DNA of 64,000 nucleotides from Deltaproteobacteria bacterium (GTDB taxonomy: Bacteria > Myxococcota > JACPTQ01). The notes beneath the pieces are model-generated. The model saw nothing but the letters and a program-made list of their open reading frames with translations. It was not told the DNA's origin and searched no databases. The position numbers were made by a program, and so were the translations under genes. Shown here piece after piece: positions 42,956 to 50,641 of the stretch (the first letter of the stretch is position 1; each line of letters opens with the position of its first letter). The stretch spans positions 28,519 through 92,518 of the forward strand of contig JACPTQ010000045.1 of assembly GCA_016192705.1 (NCBI GenBank), given 5' to 3'.

Positions 42956-45900
42956 ATGAAGAGTGACCTGCGATTCCTGGGAGTATTGGCGATGGTCGCG
43001 GCGATGCCGGTTGCGACCGCTAAAGCGCAAACCGTGTTCGACGGTGGCGGCCTCGGCCTTTACGTCGTTCGTGACGTAAAGTACTGGGTCGACGCGCGGG
43101 ATGTCCCTTGGCCGCGCGGCGTTTACTATCGGGCCATCGAGAGGAAGTGCCCGCACGGGGGCCGATTCGACGGCAGCAACTGCCTCCTTCTCGATTCGGC
43201 GGGCAAGTTCAAGCTGGTCGCTGGGGTAAACTACCATGTCGACACGCACCCGAGCTGGCCGGGCGTTTACTATCCGAAAGTCGATGGCGGCTGCCCACAC
43301 GGCGGCGCGGAGCCGTCGGCCGCGCACTGTCGGCTCGTGAAGTTTGGCTCAGCGCCGGGAACGAAGACAGCGGCGACTGCTCCCGTGGCTGCAACCACCA
43401 TGCTCCGAACGACCGCCGTGCGTTCAACCGCACGCGCACCCGCACCCGCTACCGCCCCCGCCTCCGCTCCTGCACCCGCACCCGCCTCCGCTCGCGCTCC
43501 CGCTACCGCAACCGCTCCCGCACGCGCAACCGCCCCCGTTGCCGCGGTCGCTGTCGCATCCGCTCCCGCCTTCACGCTCGAGTACGACACTGAGCGCGGG
43601 GGGAGCGATATGTGGTTCATCGACATGGGGGACGTCAACGCGTGCCGCGCCGCGTGTGAGCAGCAGGGCGGGTGCAAGGGTTTTACGTTTGTTCGCCCCG
43701 GTGTTCGAACGAAAAGTGGCCGCTGCCACCTGAAGTACATGATCGCCGGCGCGTCGAAGAACAGCTGCTGCATTTCCGGTGTCCGCGGCGGGGTTGCCGC
43801 TCCCGCAATCGCATCCGCAGGGGATTTCAACGCCAAGACGCCAAGCCGCAAAGACGAAAAAACAGCTAATTCTCTTCTTGGCGTCTCCGCGCCTTTGCGT
43901 CAAGTCCCCGCGCCCGCCGCCGCAACCGCCGTCGCTCGCGCGCCGATCGTTGACCGCGCCTCGATCGCGAGAACCGCAACCCCGGCGCCGTCTTTCACAA
44001 AAATGGCGACCCACGCGGCGACACGTTCGCTCAGACACAAAAGTTTTCACGCGAGGAGCCCGCAGGCGTACATCGAGGCACAGTTTGGATTTAATTCGTC
44101 GTGCGGACGCAAGATCCCTGGTGTCGGCGAGGTGGTCAGTGTGAAGGCGCTCGAGGGTCGGATAAAGGCGAGAATTGAAAAGGGGGGAACGCTTCCAGGC
44201 GAGTCGCTGCCGAGCCCAGAGATGCCGCTTGAAAAGATGAAGGGCAAGGAGAAGCCCCCAAGCAAGCCGCCCCTCAACTCCTATCGCGAAGACGTCATCC
44301 CTGCACTGGATCGCTATATCGGGGAGATGTCGCGCCGAGTCCTTCGTCGTGTCAAAGATTACACAGTGGTGAAGTTCGAGAGCGAGGCCAAGGAGCCCGG
44401 CGGTGCGGTCGACTGGCTCTATAATCACTCTTGTAAGCTCGTCAGCAAGTTCATACCCGGCTTAGCGCGCGTAGTGGTGAAGAAAGTGCCGAAAGGCGGC
44501 GACCTTGCGGGGAGCTGGGACGTGACTCTTTCCAAGGACGAGATAACTCCAGGGAAGAAGGGAAAGGACACGACACCGCTACCAACGCCGGGTTTGAAAG
44601 AGTTGAAAGAGCGCACCATCGAGGTCTGCACGGTCACGCACGCGCAGCTCCACGAGATGTTGCGCGACGACGTTTGGCGGATGCTGCAATGTCATCTGAA
44701 CGCGACGCCGACGACGGTCGCGGACGATTTGCCACCGCCCATCACCAACTGGGAGGATCCCAAGGACGCTAAATCCGATCTGACGACCAAGACGATCTTC
44801 GACCTCGCGTCCGACATCAAGCTCGGAAACGGCGAACCGCTGAATAAGATCTTCGAGATCGAGCCGCTCCGCGACGCGTGTAAGGAGTACGACAAGGTTC
44901 CGCGCTGGGCAGCGAAACCAGTTCCGCCGGGGACGATCGTTAAGGGCGCGATGGCCACGGACGGGATCGATAAAAGCGCGATGCTGGCACTCGCCAGCAA
45001 GAAGAAGACGACGCACAAGGCGCACAAGGTCACTTCGAAAATGATGGAGGCCGTGGTGGGTGCTGTGCAAGCGGCCTCGGGTGGTGAATCCGCGCTCAAG
45101 GTGATCACCGACATAAACGTGGCGATGCCTGAGAAAAGGGACGTCCGCGATATCGTCTGCTCGACGGTGGGCTCCGTTTCAAAGCCCGCGGCCGGGTTAC
45201 CTCTATGTAACCATATGGGTGCTGCGTTCAAAGGTTCCTGCACCTTTCCATGGGACAGAGTCTGTCAGGGCAAGTTTGCGCCGAAGGATGGCGTGAAGAT
45301 GATCGCTTGGGTGCTCGATGAAGAGAAGATGACGATCGGCTGCCAGGTCGACGCGAGCGACATGGTGCGCCTCGTTTCCGAAACGTTGAAAACGGATATG
45401 GGAACTTTCGACAAGCTGCTCGGCGGTGCGAACTTTGGCAGCATCGCGGATAAGTACGTCTCCTTCTTGCGGAAAGGCGGGGAGCTCCGCGATTTCAAGG
45501 AGAACATCGATGTCAATCAGAAGGCGAAACGACTCAAGCCTGAACTTGGGTCGGCACTACGCGCGGCGAGCGGCGACAAGGAGACGGCGAAAGAGTTGAC
45601 GGGCCAGAACGAAGACGCCGAGAAACGCGCCTTTCGTGAAGTGCTCTCGCGCGGAGTCGATAAGTGGACCGACGCCTATGAGTATATCCAGATGGTCGGG
45701 AGCCTCGGGAAGAAACCGAAGAACCTCTTCGACAAGTACAAGAAAGCCGAAGTGGCGACGCTTGCCGAGTTTGCAGGAGAGTGCAGAGACGTTAAGGCTC
45801 TTTGTGGTAACCCGATCCACAAGACGGAGAAGGAGCTTTGCCAGCGCTGCGCTCTCGAGGCCGTGAGAACCGCTTGCATCTATGGCCTTGACGACAAGGA

Positions 45901-48139
45901 TAGCAACATATGCAGAGTGAAGTCGGACGACGAGGACAGCTCGCCCGTCGCTTTCACCCAGCTATTGGAAGAAGGAGACGAATCCAACCTTCATTCTGCG
46001 GCAAAGTCCTGGCATTACGCCAAGACACTTCAAGCCTGGCTTATCAATCGCACGGTTCAAGCGGCTCTTGATGCAAGGCTGCATCGTTACGACGACCTGA
46101 AGGGCAATCCATTTTTCCTATGGGCGTCAGCCGCGCGGGCCGTGGTGCTGACCCGCTTCCTGGGAATAAGGGGCAAGGAATCCGCGCGCACATGGGATGG
46201 CAGCGTGGCCCTCGACAGTGATGGGTTAAGCCTTCTTGACCGGCTCCCGATTACGGCCTGGCAGCGCTGTTACCTGCTCACGCCACAAACGCCAACGGGC
46301 GAATGTCCCGTGATGAAACCGATTGAGGTTGGAGCCGGGACTGACGCTGTAAAGAAAGAGCAGGTGAGGAAGGCCATTGATACGTATGCCAAGTACGACT
46401 GGGGCTTCACGCCTTTGTTCAACATGATCAACACGGTTGAAGGTGTGTTTCCCCTGATGCACGGTATTGCCACTGGGTGGAGTGCGTTCAACACACGCAT
46501 GGGAGGTGACAGCGCAAAGAAGGGAATCCAGGCTTGCGTAGATGAATGCGAACGTCCGAAGACGCCTGGCGAGGTGGTGATTGGCTGCTTGCCGCGTTGT
46601 AAGTCGATAGTTGATGCTCTCGGGCGCAAGTGGGAGGACAAGATCTCCCTCGACCTCAGCAAAGCGCTTGGTATCAAGAGTGAGGAGATAGCGGGCGAGG
46701 CGGGCGGAGCCGTATCCGGCGCGATCGGCCCAGTCATCGGCAAGATCGTCGCGATCGTCGTCAAGCAGGCCGGCATGGAGGAGATGATGAAGTCGATCGC
46801 CAAGGCGGGAGGCATCAATGCCGAGCAGTCGCAAAACTGCGAGGACAGCGAGTATCGGGAGGAGCAGATGCGGCTCGGCGCGCAGAGCAGTAAGCGAGAC
46901 TGCCTGCAGCGGATCTTCGCGAAGAACATGGCGAGCGCGCTCGAGTCGATCATCGTCATGCTCGGGAACAAGCTCGTCGACTACGGGGTCGACACGCTCC
47001 GCACGCTCCTCCAGGGCGTCAAGTCGGCCCTCGTCGGCGCCGCGGGGTCGATTCCGTTCGTGGGTGGGATAGCTGCGATCGGGGTCGACTTGGCGTGGGA
47101 AGCGCTCATGAAGTTTGGCGTCAAGGAACTTTTGAAGGGCGTGGTGATCTCGAGGCTCCCCGGGTGGCTCAAGGTGAGGGAGCTTGCGACGGCGAGCTGG
47201 GACCAGGTGATGGAGAACCCGATCCTTAACCTCGTCTCAGGCACTATCCTTGAGCTCATCGACGCCGCGATGGTTTACGGCGAGAAGAGCTGGATGGCGA
47301 TTGGGCTCGATGTCGGGCTCAAGGCGCTCATGGAGACGGTCGAGACATGGCCGTTTCTCTGGAGGGCGCTCGATTACGCGCAGAAGAAGATGCGAAAGGC
47401 GACGGACCTCGGCAACAACCTCCAGGCGCAGGTGATTCGGCTTGTTGAGTACGTGATCGACGGATTCGGAGTGCAGGTGCTGATGCAAATACCGTGGGAT
47501 GACATTAAGGGCGACGTCAAGACGGCGATGAACGATGCGAGGGGCGCGGTGAAAACTATCATTGGCGGCTCACTCAACCTAATCGAGCTGCCGAATACAC
47601 TCATCAAGATCGTTGGCGACCTGTTGCGGACACTCACCGAGAAGCTCAAGAACAGAGCGTTTTTGGCGGCGGCCGGCCTCGCAGGGTTGCCCAAAGAGGC
47701 CCAGGAGATCATCGTCGAGTTGGTCACGGAGTTCCAAAAGAAGGACACGCTAAAAGCAGCTCCATCGGCCGACAGGGAGCGGCTGAAGGGCCAGCTCAAG
47801 CGCGTTCTCACTGAATTGGGCTTTGCGCTCGTGAGCGAAACCCCGCGGGCGTGCCTCAGCAAGCGATTTTTGCCGCAGGTCGTCGACTTCGACTTGTGGA
47901 GCGCGATGGGGTATTCGCCCGAGCGGTTCCAGTCGATGGTCGAGAAACTGTCGAGGCTCGTTTTTCTCTTTCTCCAGGCGAACAACGACAAGCCGTTCTT
48001 CGAAGAGACGCCCCGCGTGCTGCTCCGCGTCGGTATGAATCTCTTCTTGGGAACCGAGATACTGAAGGGAAAGCCAACACTGAAGACGCTGAATGAGTTC
48101 AAGGCGCTTTTCGAAGACAAACCCGCGTGCAGCAAATAA
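42956..48139 (+). CDS. Very large secreted PAN-domain protein, mostly unknown
   Basis: 1727 residues from ATG 42956 (AGGAGG upstream). Signal peptide FLGVLAMVAAMPVATAKA. Next come two copies of a 45-residue motif (WPRGVYYRAI..CPHGG; WPGVYYPKV..CPHGG), an Ala/Pro hexamer tract (43430-43560) and a PAN/Apple domain (MGDVNACRAACEQQGGCKGF). A palindromic element in frame follows (43828-43903). The remaining 1300 residues are helical, Lys/Glu-rich with scattered cysteines. They include hydrophobic segments (GAVSGAIGPVIGKIVAIVV; GSIPFVGGIAAIGVDLAWEA) that could enter membranes. No family recognised for this part. It is in one operon with the 48153 gene. Confidence 0.75.
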   Translation: MKSDLRFLGVLAMVAAMPVATAKAQTVFDGGGLGLYVVRDVKYWVDARDVPWPRGVYYRAIERKCPHGGRFDGSNCLLLDSAGKFKLVAGVNYHVDTHPSWPGVYYPKVDGGCPHGGAEPSAAHCRLVKFGSAPGTKTAATAPVAATTMLRTTAVRSTARAPAPATAPASAPAPAPASARAPATATAPARATAPVAAVAVASAPAFTLEYDTERGGSDMWFIDMGDVNACRAACEQQGGCKGFTFVRPGVRTKSGRCHLKYMIAGASKNSCCISGVRGGVAAPAIASAGDFNAKTPSRKDEKTANSLLGVSAPLRQVPAPAAATAVARAPIVDRASIARTATPAPSFTKMATHAATRSLRHKSFHARSPQAYIEAQFGFNSSCGRKIPGVGEVVSVKALEGRIKARIEKGGTLPGESLPSPEMPLEKMKGKEKPPSKPPLNSYREDVIPALDRYIGEMSRRVLRRVKDYTVVKFESEAKEPGGAVDWLYNHSCKLVSKFIPGLARVVVKKVPKGGDLAGSWDVTLSKDEITPGKKGKDTTPLPTPGLKELKERTIEVCTVTHAQLHEMLRDDVWRMLQCHLNATPTTVADDLPPPITNWEDPKDAKSDLTTKTIFDLASDIKLGNGEPLNKIFEIEPLRDACKEYDKVPRWAAKPVPPGTIVKGAMATDGIDKSAMLALASKKKTTHKAHKVTSKMMEAVVGAVQAASGGESALKVITDINVAMPEKRDVRDIVCSTVGSVSKPAAGLPLCNHMGAAFKGSCTFPWDRVCQGKFAPKDGVKMIAWVLDEEKMTIGCQVDASDMVRLVSETLKTDMGTFDKLLGGANFGSIADKYVSFLRKGGELRDFKENIDVNQKAKRLKPELGSALRAASGDKETAKELTGQNEDAEKRAFREVLSRGVDKWTDAYEYIQMVGSLGKKPKNLFDKYKKAEVATLAEFAGECRDVKALCGNPIHKTEKELCQRCALEAVRTACIYGLDDKDSNICRVKSDDEDSSPVAFTQLLEEGDESNLHSAAKSWHYAKTLQAWLINRTVQAALDARLHRYDDLKGNPFFLWASAARAVVLTRFLGIRGKESARTWDGSVALDSDGLSLLDRLPITAWQRCYLLTPQTPTGECPVMKPIEVGAGTDAVKKEQVRKAIDTYAKYDWGFTPLFNMINTVEGVFPLMHGIATGWSAFNTRMGGDSAKKGIQACVDECERPKTPGEVVIGCLPRCKSIVDALGRKWEDKISLDLSKALGIKSEEIAGEAGGAVSGAIGPVIGKIVAIVVKQAGMEEMMKSIAKAGGINAEQSQNCEDSEYREEQMRLGAQSSKRDCLQRIFAKNMASALESIIVMLGNKLVDYGVDTLRTLLQGVKSALVGAAGSIPFVGGIAAIGVDLAWEALMKFGVKELLKGVVISRLPGWLKVRELATASWDQVMENPILNLVSGTILELIDAAMVYGEKSWMAIGLDVGLKALMETVETWPFLWRALDYAQKKMRKATDLGNNLQAQVIRLVEYVIDGFGVQVLMQIPWDDIKGDVKTAMNDARGAVKTIIGGSLNLIELPNTLIKIVGDLLRTLTEKLKNRAFLAAAGLAGLPKEAQEIIVELVTEFQKKDTLKAAPSADRERLKGQLKRVLTELGFALVSETPRACLSKRFLPQVVDFDLWSAMGYSPERFQSMVEKLSRLVFLFLQANNDKPFFEETPRVLLRVGMNLFLGTEILKGKPTLKTLNEFKALFEDKPACSK
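43430..43560. repeat. GCGGNN hexamer tract, opposite orientation, in PAN gene
   Basis: CGCACCCGCACCCGCTACCG and further CCGC units, i.e. the same hexamer on the other strand, coding APAPATAPASAPAPA. Confidence 0.85.
43828..43903. repeat. Palindromic GCAAAGACGCCAAG element, in frame in PAN gene
   Basis: Second copy of the element at 19694-19770. Arms AACGCCAAGACGCCAAG and CTTGGCGTCTCCGC...GCCTTTGCGTCAA. Codes for NAKTPSRKD...SLLGVSAPLRQ between the PAN domain and the helical part. Confidence 0.75.
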
Positions 48140-48152
48140 GGAGGGATGGTCG

Positions 48153-49292
48153 ATGAAATATCACAACCGCACTTTCGTTCTTTGTGGCGTGGCGTTCCTT
48201 CTGAGCGTCTCTTCAGCGCGCGGCGGAGAGCCAGAAGAGAAAGAAGGCCTATGCCTCCCCCTTTGCAACCGAACAAAAACCGAAACGACTTTGGGTACGT
48301 GCAAGGCCATCATCCCTGCCTGTGGTCTTGTGACTAAAATCTCGGCCTGCCGCGCTAATTTCACGCCTCGCTTCACCTTTCCACCCTTTCCCTGGCTTCA
48401 GAAATGTCTCGGATACGAGGTGCGCGATAAGTACACGGTGCATGACCCCAGGTACTCGCATTCGGATTTCGACAACAAGTGGCCAAGGATTTCGCCTTTC
48501 GCCCACGGACCAAGTTCTGCGACGCCAGCGCAACTACGCACCGTCCTAGCCTTCTACGACGATTACGCGCGACTTGCGCAGGAATGCCACGATTTCGTCG
48601 ATAAATGCCAGAAGAACTACGTTCCATCGCCCACAATAGAACAGCGCGTTGGCAAGAGTCTTTTGGATGCGTGGAATAATCTGAAGGCGGGTAACCTTTG
48701 CCCGGTGATGGTGGCGGCCGTGGAACTCTCAAGCCCGATTAACCTCTTAGCGACCGAAGCAATTAATAAAGCGCTTGGGAAGCCACTTCCTGGTGAGAAG
48801 TGTATCAAGGCGTTCAAAGAGGGCTTCGTTTGTGACATTCCCGACGCTGTTAAAGATGTCGCCATAGTGATTTCGGGTTCTCTGCGCGAAGCGTGGAGGA
48901 ACAGGAGGGTCTGCGGTCCAGCGGCTGTCCTCGGGCTTGGTGCAGGCTTGCTTTGCGGCACTGGGTATTACCTTGCGGGATACGGCAAAAGGTTATGGAA
49001 TTGCGTTTCGAAAATGCCGCTACGACACATACTCTTGACGCTTGCGGAAGGCACGAGTGAAGCCGGTTGCAAGATAGCCGGCGGCCTAGCCCTTGACGCC
49101 GTCATCGAGATCCTGACCGCGGGAACCGGTACAGCAGCTCTTGTCGCGAAGTGGGCGGGGAAACTCAAGGGTGTTCTTGATGTCGTCATGCTCAACAAGC
49201 TCGCCAAGAGCATGGGGGTGGGCGTTGAGTTAGCGAAAAAATTCACTGAGGAGAATTTGAAGAACTTCTGGAAGGAGTGCAACAAACCGTGA
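48153..49292 (+). CDS. Secreted Cys-containing protein, partner of PAN-domain protein
   Basis: 379 residues from ATG 48153, GGAGGG upstream, 13 bp after the PAN-domain gene. Signal MKYHNRTFVLCGVAFLLSVSSARG. About 20 cysteines in the first 280 residues (CLPLCNRTKT, CKAIIPACGLVTKISAC), and hydrophobic segments in the second half (AAVLGLGAGLLCGTGYYLAG; VIEILTAGTGTAALVAKW). Its style (helical, Cys, small hydrophobic patches) is like the C-terminal part of its neighbour. No family recognised. Confidence 0.7.
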   Translation: MKYHNRTFVLCGVAFLLSVSSARGGEPEEKEGLCLPLCNRTKTETTLGTCKAIIPACGLVTKISACRANFTPRFTFPPFPWLQKCLGYEVRDKYTVHDPRYSHSDFDNKWPRISPFAHGPSSATPAQLRTVLAFYDDYARLAQECHDFVDKCQKNYVPSPTIEQRVGKSLLDAWNNLKAGNLCPVMVAAVELSSPINLLATEAINKALGKPLPGEKCIKAFKEGFVCDIPDAVKDVAIVISGSLREAWRNRRVCGPAAVLGLGAGLLCGTGYYLAGYGKRLWNCVSKMPLRHILLTLAEGTSEAGCKIAGGLALDAVIEILTAGTGTAALVAKWAGKLKGVLDVVMLNKLAKSMGVGVELAKKFTEENLKNFWKECNKP

Positions 49293-49313
49293 CGACGGTG
49301 CGCGTAATGTTTC

Positions 49314-49427
49314 GATCGGGCGTCTCATCGTGCGATCACCGTCGGCGCCGGGGGGGCGCGATTGCGGCGGCGCGAAGGGCCTCTATTTACGAGGGATTCG
49401 GCGCCGAGTGTCTGGCTTGCCGATTGC
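49314..49427 (+). promoter_or_regulatory. GATC pair plus sigma-54-type promoter for 49455 lipoprotein
   Basis: GATC at 49314 and 49334 (20 bp apart). Promoter TGGCTT-N5-TTGC at 49413-49427, distance 76 bp. Predicted start near 49439; GAGGAGG then ATG 49455. Confidence 0.7.
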
Positions 49428-49454
49428 TTTTATGCGTGGCTGAGGAGGTGCAGC

Positions 49455-49964
49455 ATGATTCGACGACGACTTGCGAGGGTTTCGTGTTTGATCGGCGTCG
49501 CGCTCTTCGCCGCGGCGTGCGGGGATACGCCAGGTTCAGAGACACCCAGTGAAGAGCATTTGGGTGACAGTCCCATGGGTGTCGTTCAACTCGCAATCAC
49601 AAGTGTCGATTGCAATAAGCTTCTCACTTGGCCGCTTACCAGAGTGACATTCACGCTCGTCAAGTTGCAGGGCCCAGAAATGGCTTCCGACGTAACATGG
49701 GATACCTTTGACAAAACGAAAGAAGAGATTAGGAACCTCTGCGGGAAAACACTAAAGACGTACAGTCTAAGCCCTTGGGGTTATCAGTTTAAAGCCGATG
49801 TCTTTGCCGATGTGGGCGGGCGGTCGGTTAAACTCAACGATGATGGGCCAAGAAAGTTCTTTGTTTCCCCTGGGACCGCAACGACTGCAAACGCACTAAT
49901 CACGCAGGCGACACCGGTAAGCGTCGAGGCCGACGTAGGGGTGGATAAGGCCTGGACACCGTGA
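49455..49964 (+). CDS. Small lipoprotein, family member 1
   Basis: 169 residues from ATG 49455. Signal MIRRRLARVSCLIGVALFAAAC with lipobox, then DTPGSETPSEE. The mature domain is shared with 52235 and 49987: PMGVVQLAITSVDCNKLLTWP, a Lys/Glu helix, SLSPWGYQFKADVFA, AWTP end. Probably a beta-sandwich; function unknown. Confidence 0.78.
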   Translation: MIRRRLARVSCLIGVALFAAACGDTPGSETPSEEHLGDSPMGVVQLAITSVDCNKLLTWPLTRVTFTLVKLQGPEMASDVTWDTFDKTKEEIRNLCGKTLKTYSLSPWGYQFKADVFADVGGRSVKLNDDGPRKFFVSPGTATTANALITQATPVSVEADVGVDKAWTP

Positions 49965-49986
49965 CGTAACGGGCAAGGAGCGGAAT

Positions 49987-50496
49987 ATGATTCAGCGACA
50001 ATTCGAAAGATCTTCGTGGTTTATGGGCGCCGAGAGGGAGACTCCATCAACGTCCCCGGTTTACGAATCTCGCCTGAGCCCTATGGGTACCGTTCACCTC
50101 GCGATCAAAAGCGCGGATTACGCGAACCTTGCGACGTGGCCGTACGACAAGTTTGTCATCATCGTCTCAAGGTGCAGATGGGACGAATCTTTCGGGGATC
50201 GCGTGGCGTCTCGCACGATGACCAAGAGGGACATTGGTGTCATCTGCGAGGGCAGGGACGAAGAGGCGGCTCCAGTCGTCTCAACGCTCAGACTTCTCCC
50301 GTGGGTTTACCAGGTTCGAGTCGAAATCATTGGCGAAGGGGACCAAACGGTCGGGCTGCTCAACAATCCGAGTGATTCTAAGATCGTCGTCAGAGTTGTC
50401 ACTGGGGTCGCGGTGACGGCTTCGCTCGCAATTTCGCCGAGGCCGCTAGCCTCTTCCGCCGACCGCATCGATAGTAAGACAGTCTCCGTAAAGTAA
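49987..50496 (+). CDS. Family member 2, signal peptide lost
   Basis: 169 residues from ATG 49987. It is a paralogue of 49455 and 52235: MIQRQFERSSWFMG aligns with the signal n-region of 52235, then it jumps to AERETPS, skipping the hydrophobic core and the lipobox Cys. The mature domain remains (PMGTVHLAIKSADYANLATWP, RLLPWVYQVRVEII). The product should stay in the cytoplasm or be non-functional. It lies 22 bp after member 1. Confidence 0.7.
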   Translation: MIQRQFERSSWFMGAERETPSTSPVYESRLSPMGTVHLAIKSADYANLATWPYDKFVIIVSRCRWDESFGDRVASRTMTKRDIGVICEGRDEEAAPVVSTLRLLPWVYQVRVEIIGEGDQTVGLLNNPSDSKIVVRVVTGVAVTASLAISPRPLASSADRIDSKTVSVK

Positions 50497-50517
50497 TCGT
50501 ACAGCAGATGATGGTTT

Positions 50518-50630
50518 GATCGGGCGCGTCATCGCCCGATCACCGGTTGCGCCACGCGAATCGTTCGCTGCGCATCGCGCGCCCTCAATTCACGAGAGAA
50601 TCAGCGCGTTCTGTCTGGCGTTCGGCTTGC
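50518..50630 (+). promoter_or_regulatory. GATC pair plus sigma-54-type promoter for 50642 lipoprotein
   Basis: GATC at 50518 and 50538 (20 bp apart). Promoter TGGCGT-N5-TTGC at 50616-50630, distance 75 bp. The predicted transcription start, 12 bases after the -12 C, coincides with ATG 50642. Confidence 0.68.
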
Positions 50631-50641
50631 TCTATAGCGCA

